Origin: Liolophura sinensis
Taxonomy: Eukaryota > Mollusca > Polyplacophora > Chitonida > Chitonidae
Length of the DNA: 64,000 bases
Assembly: GCF_032854445.1 (NCBI RefSeq)
Contig: NC_088305.1
Coordinates: forward strand, 2,855,001-2,919,000
Direction of reading: 5' to 3'
This document shows, piece by piece, positions 54,201 through 58,611 of the stretch; within the stretch, counting starts at the first letter, position 1; each line of letters begins with the position of its first letter. The notes below the pieces were generated by a model. The model was not told the origin of the DNA. It was given only the letters and a program-made list of their open reading frames with translations, and did not search any database. The position numbers were made by a program, and so were the translations under genes.

Positions 54201-56452
54201 ATGTAACTGCAGTGGTCATTAGGGCTTATTGCAGCTGTCACCGGATAACGAATGTGAATCATGTAGCGTGATGGTTTTCATGCATAGCGAAGTAAGTGAT
54301 TCATTTGCCTTTCCCAGTTGTTTCCGCTCTTTCCTTCAGTTGCGTCACGCACATGTTTGTTTGTCAGCCAGGTGCCATCTCATTCAACGGTTACAACAGA
54401 AGCCAGGGTTTCTCCACATGTAACCCACTAGCGTCCAGCAGTACTGTGGAAAGTAGAATGCGTTACTTAATATGATATCGATATTTGTAGGTTGCATGAA
54501 GTACCTTGAACGACGCTAATGCGGCCATTTTGGGCAGTCTAACTTTTGCTGAGGAACACTTGTCTGGCATCTCTCCACGTCATAATATATGCAAGAAAGG
54601 CACTAATGGATACCTTAGTAAAAAGATATAAAGTCCAAGTTGAAAGATATTATATCAAATGTTGCACAGTCTAACTATAGTTGAGGACCACTTATCTTGC
54701 ATATCTTCGCGTTATAGTCGACGTGGGAAAGTTCGTCGGTACCTAGCCAAAAAAAGTTTACTTCAGGCATTCCACTCATAAAGTTCAACGCCATCAATAA
54801 ATAAACAAGACCAAATTACTTCTCCAATTATGGCATATAGGTATTAACCTTGCATTCATCAGGCCTTAGTTAAGAATGCTGAGAACGATCGGCGCATTTT
54901 CTTATTATAGATTGAAAAACAAAACGGCATAGTAACGAATGGCTCACATTATTTCTGTTCCTGACCGCTTCGGTGGCCTAATGGTTAGAGCGTCCGCCTC
55001 TTAGCCGGAAGACCTGGGATCAAATCCGGGTAGGGTCATACCAAAAACTGTTAGGCAATGGCACTTGCTTGGCGCTCAGCACTGAGAGGATAGAGCAAGG
55101 AAATTTATGATGATTTATGAACGAAAGACAAGAAACAACAGGTTATGAGACACTGTTACGGCACATTTCCCGCAAACTGGTATTAGTCCGTAACAACCAT
55201 TGTCCGCCATATTACCCTTTGGGTATTGCTTGGATTACATGATATGGTTTGTTTGATTTTGTTTCTCCGTGAAGGCCAAAATCTTTTTAACTATTGCTTG
55301 TATTATAGGTCATCAGTGTGATTAAACGTCGCTGGCAGCAGATAAACCTGATGGAAGGACGCAGCGTCCGCCTCCAGGGGGCGCTCGTCTGGCCACCCAC
55401 AAGCATGACCTATATGGAATCACACACGGCGGATAAGAAAGATTACGGGGTGTCCAAGTCTCGTCACACCGAGGATTTCGGAGAGGTAAGACGAACGATG
55501 TGTTCGGCATTCCTTACTTCAGAGCTGTCACCGCCACAGAATTATCGGTTAAAACTCTGTGAAGAATGACTCATAAATATAGAGGGCGTGACGGAAATTG
55601 GCCAGGCTTAAATCCGCTCGCGGCAATCCCCTGTAGGCGACGGGGGCGGTATCATGCAGTCTAAAACGGTAACAGGATGCGCAGTGTTAGCCAATTTTTT
55701 TTATAGCAATGCAGACACGGCATGGAAGGTTGAACACCTCAAGTTCCTTCGGGGTACTTAGCCAATGAAAAAATCGAAATGGTGCATAGAAATCTGAAAC
55801 GAATAGAGTTCCACTGGTAACAACCCCTCAAGCATCATGGACTAAGGCCTGCGGGTGACAGTCCTGTTGAAGTGCTTGTCAGGTTTTGGTTCAGTCACTC
55901 GGGCATGGAATGTTCGGGACTCCCTCGTACCCGCTGCATGCTCTCAGGCGTGATCATAATTAGCTGATAAGTAGAGCTGTTGGTATTCTTCATACTATAC
56001 CTACTTAATGTTTAATATCCGCACCGATATTTTTATACGGAAAGTCGACAGCACTTGCCCTATGGGTTAAAATTTGCCTATACAACCAACTGTCAAAGTG
56101 ATGAAATATTATTGGGTAGGGTTTTAAGCATAGACAGTGTGATAGTTGACAAATATGTTTGAATATGTCTATTGATGAATGGTTCATACATGATCCTCGT
56201 TTGAATTCATCTCACGCAAATCCGCACTGTTTCCAGTATAAATAAACCCGGGTAATAGCGTTCACCCAAGAGGATGATTTGCACCGAGGAGCATTAAAAT
56301 GTTTTGTAACGTCACGTAATCGCACTTTCTAGTCAGTAATGGTAGGCTATCTCTAAGTCTTCTTTTCTTTTCTTTCTCTACAGGGTGCACTTGAACTGGA
56401 AAAACTGAACGGTGACGTCACGGCGGACAAGACTTCTTCACACAGGTGTTGA
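21156..56452 (+). CDS. Class B1 (secretin-family) GPCR, calcitonin/DH31/PDF receptor-like, 12 exons, 5' end not found
   Basis: Spliced gene rebuilt by eye. Exons are 21156-21268, 26908-27014, 28092-28189, 35793-35919, 37619-37769, 39740-39806, 45640-45703, 48112-48197, 49439-49574, 52627-52668, 55309-55485 and 56384-56452. All introns are GT-AG and every junction keeps phase except for one missing base inside the first exon. About 411 residues are encoded: the ectodomain from CNRT onward, TM1-TM7 and a tail of about 80 residues. Family marks are CNRT..CW, PAGEV, PCP, ENGSW and WANYSEC in the ectodomain, EGFYLHTL in TM3, the GWG motif in TM4, CW in the second extracellular loop, VPLLG in TM6 and CFLNGE in TM7. 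Known members are plasma-membrane peptide-hormone receptors that mainly couple to Gs and cAMP. The wording of TM3 and TM6 recalls calcitonin-type and PDF/DH31 receptors, but the ligand is inference. The signal peptide, start codon and first ectodomain cysteine are missing, either upstream or outside the window. Confidence 0.93.
21409..21670 (+). mobile_element. SINE family A, full length, with target-site duplication
   Basis: The head GGGGGCCTCCGTGGCTCAGT is followed by TGGTTAGCACGCTAGCGCAG. GTTCAAGTCC at about 21490 resembles a Pol III B box. The tail is TTCTTGAGTACGGCGTAAAA then an A-rich end. Left flank TCAATACTGTTGT and right flank TCAATACTGTTGT (from about 21669) are identical, showing insertion by target-primed reverse transcription into the intron just after the first recognised exon. 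It is the best copy to use as reference for the family. Confidence 0.93.
21665..22120. repeat. Degenerate repeat of ACAGTTGTTGAA words
   Basis: CAATACTGTTGTCGAATCC, ATACAGTTGTTGAATCC, CAGTTGTTGAACCCGC and ACTGTTGTTAAACGTCAATT recur with TTCTCCAT and TCTTCAT spacers. Units are roughly 45-70 bp and strongly diverged. It begins exactly at the right edge of the SINE at 21409. Confidence 0.7.
22654..22804 (-). mobile_element. SINE family A, 5'-truncated
   Basis: Reverse complement of the family tail and body: TTGATTGGCGTTTTACACCG, CTCAAGAATATTTCACTTAT, CGGCGGCCAGCATTATGGTG, CCATCCGCAGGTTGGTAGCA. AAATTTGATTGA occurs on both sides (about 22636 and 22809), a target-site duplication. A further scrap of family tail (CGTTTAACGCCGTACACTG) follows at 22820. 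Confidence 0.88.
22805..23938. other. Intron sequence, no feature beyond a SINE scrap
   Basis: AT-rich intron with no coding signal between the antisense SINE and the open frame at 23939. Confidence 0.5.
23939..24406 (+). other. Unexplained 155-codon open frame in a receptor intron
   Basis: ATG to stop with no repeat basis. It starts with a hydrophobic stretch (MYSNLVTLLYLRVVWFLFVP) that could pass for a signal peptide, then a polar body (SRISLNSALARDRQSLISDR, DGIISISCLYSQS) ending FGMKFKF. I do not recognise the family. The frame is followed by a 26-bp tandem repeat. Sense-strand intronic location makes a chance frame the likelier reading; a nested single-exon gene is possible. Confidence 0.2.
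24452..24592. repeat. 26-bp tandem repeat, about 5 copies
   Basis: The monomer is GTCTAAAATTGGACTACCAA followed by TGACTC. Lies right after a 155-codon open frame. Confidence 0.88.
25069..25150. repeat. 21-bp tandem repeat, 4 copies
   Basis: The monomer is AATGTCTCACTGAAGAAGTA followed by A. Seven codons per unit (LTEEVKC), but with no supporting gene context. Confidence 0.85.
25266..26010 (+). pseudogene. Degraded reverse transcriptase relic, Penelope-like (class uncertain)
   Basis: In 25266-25583 the frame contains YQQGFMMDTNCAPFLSTH, matching the family pattern (G-x-PMGTNCAPLLADL), and FSFTKRYIGYLL, where the catalytic Y-x-DD has become YIGY. Beyond a stop, 25606-25820 reads KDIYPFSLDLKKTSNS, SYLDLYLYKDQNGF, RRYDKRDRFSFDTVNYPYLD. 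A frameshift then gives ISRLVALVRSCVLCDDFNPR at about 25795-25855. After another shift YNSLVSKYGQG appears near 25925. These words are typical of an animal RT family that I place, with reserve, among Penelope-like elements. Motif loss, stops and two frameshifts make it non-functional. It lies in the first recognised intron of the receptor. Confidence 0.75.
26908..27014 (+). CDS. GPCR exon: ectodomain end (Cys5-Cys6)
   Basis: Acceptor tttgtag and donor gtgagt; enters in phase 1 and leaves in phase 0. It encodes FAHKECMENGSWFVDPES followed by LTEWANYSECINQETHM. The pattern C-x-x-NGSW...WANYSEC is diagnostic of class B1 receptors; compare CDRNGSW...WANYSEC in the parathyroid hormone receptor, recalled from the family. 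It supplies cysteines 5 and 6 of the three-disulfide ectodomain and two glycosylation sequons (NGS, NYS). Confidence 0.95.
27072..27165 (+). mobile_element. SINE family B, 3' end
   Basis: GTTCGAGTGAATGTCGTCGT, CATATGAGTGAAAAATTGTT, AAGTACAACGTTAAACCCTA and (CACT)n with an AATAAATGAATG end. It lies 60 bases after the second receptor exon. Confidence 0.75.
27724..27972. repeat. About 50-bp tandem repeat, 5 diverged copies
   Basis: The monomer pattern is TAAATGTGTTG..TTTTTAGC, TTTCCTTGTAACATTGTATC, TG..GGATG. It lies directly before the TM1 exon, ending 120 bases upstream of it, and lengthens the T-rich sequence there. Confidence 0.85.
28092..28189 (+). CDS. GPCR exon: stalk and TM1
   Basis: Acceptor ggttgcag and donor gtacgt. 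It translates in phase 0 as YEPDYGPIHAFVGGYALSI followed by VMLLAATAIMCSF, then the first two bases of an Arg codon. The GY-x-LS(I/L) start of TM1 is a class B hallmark. The hydrophobic run is about 22 residues. Confidence 0.92.
28478..28562. repeat. 20-21-bp tandem repeat, about 4 copies
   Basis: The monomer is ACCAGTGTATATGACATCAA. The word ATACCAGTGCATATGACATC is close to ATACCAGTGCAGCGACGTCA of the large satellite that begins 125 bases downstream, so the two may share an origin. Confidence 0.85.
28684..29009. repeat. 75-bp satellite, left block (about 4 copies)
   Basis: The monomer begins CATATACCAGTGCAGCGACG and continues TCATCGCGGTAACAAGTAAA, TGGTCACACGTAATCGGTGA, AATACAACCTCCAGT. It is cut off from the main array by the LINE at 29010-30047. 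Confidence 0.95.
29010..30047 (-). mobile_element. 5'-truncated non-LTR retrotransposon nested in the 75-bp satellite
   Basis: On the minus strand an open frame from the junction near 30047 down to 29150 encodes the C-terminal half of a reverse transcriptase: NGVRQGGILSPTLFNLYLHE (motif B), HLIYADDICIICPS (motif C, YADD) and SYTYLGHIITDNLSDDADIL. It is about 300 residues with no internal stop. The 3' end, reading leftward, has AATAAAGCTC and then a (TATC)n tail at 29010-29035, plus internal poly(T) and (GT)n. The flanking satellite monomer is interrupted around ATATA on both sides, a possible short target duplication. Lack of stops suggests a fairly young insertion. Group is CR1/L2/Rex1-like by impression only. 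Confidence 0.88.
30048..33330. repeat. 75-bp satellite, main block (about 43 copies) with higher-order structure
   Basis: Same monomer as the left block; some copies use CAATTTACCAG in place of CATATACCAG, giving 76 bp. Most copies contain GACGTCAT. Since 75 bp is 25 codons, frames up to 219 residues (repeats of VIYQCSDVIAVTSKWSHVIG) and antisense frames (ITCDHLLVTAMTSLHWYMTG) are open; these are artefacts. A block of about 750 bp is duplicated with an offset of 1,129 bp (for example 30931 and 32060). The last copies near 33290 are degenerate. Confidence 0.96.
33966..34128 (-). mobile_element. SINE family B, antisense
   Basis: Read on the minus strand: CACCGCTTCGCTGGCCTTAT (head), GGATCAATCCCGGGTCGGGT (B-box-like), CCTCTTCGTCATATGAAATG, then GTTAAGTACGACGTAAACCC at the 3' end. 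It shows that the head seen at 54965 and the tail seen at 9482 belong to one element. Confidence 0.8.
34215..35200. repeat. 58-70-bp tandem array, about 14 copies, with a 271-bp higher-order unit
   Basis: The monomer is GTAACAATAGAAACAATGGA, CATGTCTTGTATTATTTTCT, GGACAACATAAAACTCAGTT, TTTCTCTTTC, with length variants from internal deletions. Marker changes (ATTTTTTTCTGG, CTCGGTGTTTC, AATAATGG) occur in the same order at 34490-34760 and 34761-35031, showing a recent four-monomer duplication. It ends about 590 bases before the TM2 exon. Confidence 0.9.
35793..35919 (+). CDS. GPCR exon: first intracellular loop and TM2
   Basis: Acceptor gctctgcag and donor gtaagt; starts with one base completing Arg and ends in phase 0. 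It encodes RQLRCERNALHKHLFVSFIL then NGICWILYFLVAVTNGHVLI. The R-x-L-x-C-x-RN-x-(I/L)H pattern with conserved TM2 histidine and LF-x-SFIL matches class B receptors (R-S-L-x-C-P-R-N-Y-I-H-M-N-L-F). The last residues lead into the first extracellular loop. The intron before it is 7.6 kb and filled with repeats. Confidence 0.94.
36550..36792 (-). mobile_element. SINE family A, near full length
   Basis: Reading leftward: a recognisable tRNA-like head (GGTTAGTGTGCTAGCGTGGT), CTCACCAATGTGATCTCTGT, the GGTTTCCCCCCGGGTTCTGC body and the GAATATTTCACG tail remnant. It sits in the receptor intron between the TM2 and TM3 exons. Divergence is higher than in the 21409 copy and I see no clean target duplication. 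Confidence 0.85.
37619..37769 (+). CDS. GPCR exon: TM3 and start of TM4
   Basis: Acceptor ctgtttcag and donor gtaagt. The 50 codons include WCQFLHCICNYFAVCNFFW then MFCEGFYLHTLIVSAF and end in CCILGW. The Cys of WCQFL is the residue that forms the TM3-ECL2 disulfide in the family. CEGFYLHTLIV is close to CEGIYLHTLIV of calcitonin receptors, the best support for placing the protein in that clade. A 63-codon antisense open frame here is a shadow. Confidence 0.95.
37770..39739. other. Intron, no recognised feature
   Basis: Between the TM3 and TM4 exons. A short (CA)n at about 38471 and a CT-rich stretch are the only low-complexity parts. An 89-codon frame at 39082 has no family resemblance. Confidence 0.5.
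39740..39806 (+). CDS. GPCR exon: TM4 and second extracellular loop (part 1)
   Basis: Acceptor gatttcag and donor gtgagt. It completes the GWG codon and reads GAPFLLIVIYCVI then RATDDGHTE, leaving two bases of a His codon. The GWG(x)P motif of TM4 spans the junction. At 67 nt it has the small size usual for this class B exon. Confidence 0.92.
40567..40893 (+). mobile_element. Composite SINE: different tRNA-like head joined to family A tail
   Basis: The head (GGCCGAGTAGTTTAGGGCGT, AAGGTCAAACCCAG) resembles the element at 48466 rather than the family A head. The 3' part from about 40795 is family A (CCACCATAATGCTGGCCGCT, GAAATATTCTTGAGTGCGGC, (AAAT)n). Either a chimeric SINE or one element inserted into another; no internal target duplication settles this. 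Confidence 0.7.
40894..42780. other. Intron, no recognised feature
   Basis: Unique sequence between the composite SINE and the 36-bp array. Frames under 90 codons only. Phrases near 41277 (AAAATTGATTTACGAAG) recur near 57035 and may mark an unnamed dispersed repeat. Confidence 0.5.
42781..44470. repeat. 36-bp minisatellite, about 47 copies, giving a spurious 592-codon frame
   Basis: The monomer is GTTGTTCTACACGGCACGAT followed by GGGTATGGAGAGTCTC. Twelve codons per unit keep all three forward frames and a reverse frame open for hundreds of codons (for example repeated MGMESLVVLHGT). The right end (44106-44425) is a 72-bp dimer (GGCAGGATGGGAATGGAGAG, CCTCCATGG, then CACGATGGGTACAGAGAG) repeated about four times. 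Lies in a receptor intron on the same strand, between the TM4 and TM5 exons. Confidence 0.93.
44621..44848 (+). mobile_element. SINE family A, near full length
   Basis: Starts GGGGGCCTCCGTGGCTCAGT and ends CACCAATCAAATAAATAAAT. The middle of the head is deleted relative to the 21409 copy (the GCTAGCGCAGCG...CACCAATGC part is missing). Flanking ACTGCAACTA and ACTGCAAGTA form a target-site duplication with one mismatch. Confidence 0.9.
45367..45475 (-). mobile_element. SINE family A, fragment
   Basis: AAGAATATTTCCCTTATACA, CGGCGGCCAGCATTATGGTG, CACAACCATCCACAGGCTGC and CAGACCTTTCCACATACG are the reverse complement of the family body. It lies about 165 bases before the TM5 exon. Confidence 0.8.
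45640..45703 (+). CDS. GPCR exon: ECL2 cysteine and start of TM5
   Basis: Acceptor ctgtttcag and donor gtaagg. Reads HCWSGNSVYVWIIYGPVITS then LL. CW followed by (I/V)..GP(V/I) is the class B ECL2-TM5 signature (CWLS...YIIHGPV in calcitonin receptor). Its Cys pairs with the TM3 Cys. 64 nt, phase 2 to 0. Confidence 0.94.
45818..45862 (-). mobile_element. SINE family A, short tail fragment
   Basis: Only GTGCTCAAGAATATTTCACT plus TATATGACGGCAG is left of the family 3' block, shortly after the TM5 exon. Confidence 0.6.
46625..46796 (+). mobile_element. SINE family A, diverged
   Basis: GAGTTCAAGTCCAGCTCAAG, GGCTTCCTCTCCAG, TTTCCTCCCACCATAATGCT and AGTAAAATATTCTCGAAGCA followed by an A-rich end. 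The head is missing. Confidence 0.8.
46797..48111. other. Intron, no recognised feature
   Basis: Contains a long A-run interrupted by one C at 47289-47320, with otherwise unique sequence before the TM5/ICL3 exon. Confidence 0.5.
48112..48197 (+). CDS. GPCR exon: TM5 and third intracellular loop
   Basis: Acceptor atatttcag and donor gtaagc. Reads ANFAFLINIIRVIIRKLR then DFDAPNTSQT plus two bases of Arg. NF-x-FLINI(I/V)RV(L/I)-x-x-KLR is strongly conserved across class B receptors and contains the basic G-protein contact region. Confidence 0.95.
48466..48625 (+). mobile_element. tRNA-headed SINE-like element (third type)
   Basis: GTCGCCTGTGGTCTAATAGT then TAAAGACGCGCACCTTTCAA resembles a tRNA D-arm/A box, and GGCGCGGGTTCAAACCTGGC a B box with an enlarged spacing. 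The following text (GACCTTGTATTACTGCTTGC) is not tRNA. Similar wording occurs in the head at 40567. No tail or target duplication was recognised. Confidence 0.5.
49439..49574 (+). CDS. GPCR exon: TM6 and third extracellular loop
   Basis: Acceptor atctccag and donor gttagt. Reads RKAVRATIILVPLLGLQYLL then LPFRPSEDSGFQETYAYLSA and LVTSLQ. The K-A-V-(K/R)-A-T-x-x-LVPLLG-(I/L) stretch followed by PxRP is very close to calcitonin receptor and CALCRL (VPLLGI...PWRP). It contains the class B PxxG kink of TM6. 136 nt. Confidence 0.96.
50130..51235. repeat. 36-bp minisatellite, about 27 copies in two blocks
   Basis: The monomer is GGCTCTGTGTTTCGCCATAC followed by TTCTGTGTTTCCCCAT. Blocks at 50130-50935 and 51030-51235 are separated and followed by related 75-bp spacers (CACAACCATGTAAAT, GAAAATATATATAAAAAATG, AGAACA) at 50944-51015 and 51239-51313. 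The sense frame of 371 codons (hydrophobic, MALCFAILLCF repeats) and the antisense frame of 275 codons (basic, KHRAIGKHRSMAK) result from the 12-codon unit. Confidence 0.92.
51789..51943. mobile_element. Fold-back element (about 52-bp inverted arms)
   Basis: The left arm TGACCAAGATTGGCATCACG, CCATCTGGATATTGTCTC, AAGGATAACTC pairs with the reverse complement of the right arm TGACCAAGATAGGATTAGCG, CCCTCTAGATATTGTCTC, AAAGATAACTC. The loop is about 50 bp. Non-coding and typical of a small fold-back MITE; it sits in the receptor intron before the TM7 exon. Confidence 0.75.
52627..52668 (+). CDS. GPCR exon: 42-nt TM7 exon
   Basis: Acceptor tatgtttcag and donor gtgagt. The 14 codons read GALVALIYCFLNGE. 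A 42-nt exon at this point, ending in CF-x-NGE, is a conserved feature of class B1 genes. In some relatives it is alternatively skipped, giving a receptor lacking TM7; nothing here shows whether that happens. Confidence 0.96.
52810..52955. repeat. 50-bp tandem repeat, 3 copies
   Basis: CCACTAGAAGCGAAATCACC, GTTGTTTCTAGTGCCAATAT recurs at 52821, 52871 and 52921 with scattered changes. It starts about 150 bases after the TM7 exon. Confidence 0.85.
52956..54964. other. Intron, no recognised feature
   Basis: Unique sequence between the TM7 and tail exons; several 60-77-codon frames with no family match. Confidence 0.5.
54965..55112 (+). mobile_element. SINE family B, tRNA-like head
   Basis: CGCTTCGGTGGCCTAATGGT then TAGAGCGTCCGCCTCTTAGC has an A-box-like TGGCCTAATGG. 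GGGATCAAATCCGGGTAGGG is the B-box-like segment. GCTTGGCGCTCAGCACTGAG and GATAGAGCAAGG match the copy at 9153. The 3' half is missing. It could be taken for a tRNA gene, but the distal sequence is shared with the SINE. Confidence 0.75.
55309..55485 (+). CDS. GPCR exon: helix 8 and C-terminal tail
   Basis: Acceptor tattatag and donor gtaaga. 59 codons: VISVIKRRWQQINLMEG at the membrane edge (helix 8, compare EVQ..(I/V)KR.W in the family), then a hydrophilic tail with Ser/Thr and charged residues (TSMTYMESHTADKKDYG, SKSRHTEDFGE). Tail serines and threonines are possible phosphorylation sites; this is inference. Confidence 0.92.
56384..56452 (+). CDS. GPCR last coding exon with stop
   Basis: The acceptor follows a pyrimidine-rich tract (tctttctctacag). 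It encodes GALELEKLNGDVTADKTS then SHRC and TGA at 56450-56452. The phase fits the previous exon. There is no obvious PDZ-binding end or other targeting motif. The exon contains a perfect TGACGTCA at 56413-56420. Confidence 0.82.
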   Translation, partial: GALELEKLNGDVTADKTSSHRC

Positions 56453-56700
56453 TACGTCATTTCACGGCAGAGGTGATCACAATACGTCACGCATCACGAA
56501 CGCTTACGTCACAGTGTGGCACTAATACTTGTACTATACTATACGTCCATTACACGTTTTATCTTTACTGTAAAGCTAACTATGTATAGTGTTTTATTGT
56601 GTTCACTGGTGTTTATCAAAGATTATTAGCTTGACCGTTACTGTTGTTATATGTAAATCAGATTACAGAATAAAATTAGTTCAGTTTGTTCTTTTAAAAG
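56453..56700 (+). terminator. 3' UTR and polyadenylation signal of the GPCR gene
   Basis: The stop codon is followed by about 215 bases without a coding pattern, then a canonical AATAAA at 56669-56674 and a T/G-rich stretch (cagtttgttctttt), the expected arrangement for cleavage shortly after 56685. Three further ACGTCA words occur at 56454, 56484 and 56506. Confidence 0.75.
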
Positions 56701-56829
56701 CGAGTATTGCATTCTTTTCCCTTTGATTGTTTACGTAAACATTGAGTTAGGCAGCGTTTACTCGGTTAATAGACTTCTGGACCCATTTTCACCAAAATTT
56801 GAATGTCATATTTCTTGTAACTATTGTCG

Positions 56830-56962
56830 TAAAACTCCGGATGGTCATGGGTTTCCCCCAGATTCTGCCCGGTTTCCTCCCACCACAAAGCTTGCCAGCG
56901 TCGTATAAATGAAATATTTTTGTGCACGACGTAAAATACCAATCAAATAAGTAAATAAAATT
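56830..56962 (+). mobile_element. SINE family A, 3' half
   Basis: CTCCGGATGGTCATGGGTTT, CTGCCCGGTTTCCTCCCACC, GTCGTATAAATGAAATATTT and CACGACGTAAAATACCAATC with an A-rich end. It lies just beyond the receptor polyadenylation signal. Confidence 0.85.
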
Positions 56963-57050
56963 TATCGTAAAAGACCTTACCTAGGTTATAGTGCCAAAAT
57001 TATAGTGCCGTCATTTACGGGAAAAGTTACGAGAAATTGATTTACGAAGC

Positions 57051-57075
57051 TTGGTTACCTTACGAAGGTAACCAA
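57051..57075. repeat. Perfect short palindrome, 11-bp stem
   Basis: TTGGTTACCTT, three-base loop ACG, AAGGTAACCAA. It lies about 380 bases past the receptor poly(A) signal, with no T-run and no evident role. Confidence 0.6.
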
Positions 57076-57337
57076 GGAGAAAAAATGTAATCAGTAAAGC
57101 CACATGCAACGACAGTGCGACGGCAATGCGACGGCAATGCGACACTTTGTACTCTGTAAGGGATGTAGGCAAATGCATATCGGTGTGACATATGAGAGTT
57201 CTTTTACATGTGACTGTTGATACAACTTTTTTAAAAAGTTACCATTGAAAACATATAACCTGAAAACTGAAAAATACATGAAATATAAGCCCTGAAGCTA
57301 TGGTTTGTTCTCCGCACCATTTCGGCTTGATACGGAA

Positions 57338-57500
57338 TGAATTTATTTATGTGACTGATGTTTTACGCCTTACTAAAAGATTATTTCATTTACACGACGG
57401 CAACCAGTATTATGTCGGAAGGAAATCAGGTAGAGCCCGGGGGAAAGCCAGAACCATCCACAGGCTGCTGACAGACCTTCCCACGTACGGCCGATAAGAA
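57338..57500 (-). mobile_element. SINE family A, diverged, antisense
   Basis: ATTTATTTATGTGACTGATG, AAAGATTATTTCATTTACAC, CGACGGCAACCAGTATTATG, CCATCCACAGGCTGCTGACA and CCTTCCCACGTACGGCCG are the family in reverse. Confidence 0.85.
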
Positions 57501-58531
57501 AGCGGGATGAGTTTAAATCCCATGACGCTTGTGACATGGGATCAACGGCATGGATAACACTTTAGAGGAGCCAGTTTTCGTAGCTCTTGCTTTAATTTTT
57601 ATCAAGCACAGTAAAACTGACTATTGTAATAATATTCTGATATCAAAGCTTATACGATATGTGATATGTGATATATTTCGGTGGTTAGTGGGTGGGTGTT
57701 TGTGGGGAGCATGGAGGTGATGGGGTCACAGTATTAGGCGTGAACTCGCGCAGGCTGATGGCATAACGAAATCCTGGCCCCAGGATCACGATGGATTCCT
57801 CCATTTAAGTCAGACTTTGTCTTATAACTTAAAAACAATATGCTCCACAAGAACTGACTTATCGTTAGGAATTTTTAGTTTGATACTTACACTTTCATGA
57901 CACCATTAAAAATTTGCGTTAAAAATCTAAATATAACCTTAGAGATAATACCACAAGTCAAGATAAACACTGATTTGTTCTTTATTTTCGTTTCTTGTCA
58001 GTTTATGTCACTCAGAAGGGCTGTTCTAAATGTGGTCATTTCTGAGCATTGAAAATAATGGTCATCTTCACCTGCACCCCATTTCCCAAAACATCCTCAA
58101 ACAATTTTCAAGTTTTGTTCGAGAACGGCGATTCCATAATGGAATCCAAAGCAGTGAGGCTCGCAATAATGTTGTTACCGTCGACAAACAGAAGTATTCT
58201 TTGCGCTAAATTAGGTCTACTAAAATGCGTGCGATTTGGCCTCAGTGTAATTCGTTTTTCATGTGAAACACTTTAGCAACATCAGAAAAAAGCGGTTGAG
58301 ACTTATTGATTTTTAGAACAAACCCTCATGCACAACCAATATATTCATAGGTTACAAACGACATTTGCCGAATGGTTATGAAGGGCACGAATACACTAAT
58401 TTTATTTTTTATGGCTGTATAATAACGTCAAGTAAGTGCAGTTTGCGATCGTTTCGACGAAGAAGTACACAATCAAAATTTCCACAAGCTATATAATTTC
58501 TTAACAGGTTGATTGCTTCCCAATTAGGAAC

Positions 58532-58611
58532 TGCCCCACCATAATGCTGGCCGTCATCGTATCAGTGAAATGTTTTGGTGTTCGACGTAAAACAACAATC
58601 AAATAAATAAA
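58532..58611 (+). mobile_element. SINE family A, short 3' fragment
   Basis: CCCCACCATAATGCTGGCCG, TCAGTGAAATGTTTTGGTGT, CGACGTAAAACAACAATCAA and an (AAAT)n end. Confidence 0.8.

Noticed and set aside
54965-55037. Functional tRNA gene
   Set aside because: It has A- and B-box-like segments, but the following sequence matches SINE family B and I could not fold a proper acceptor stem.
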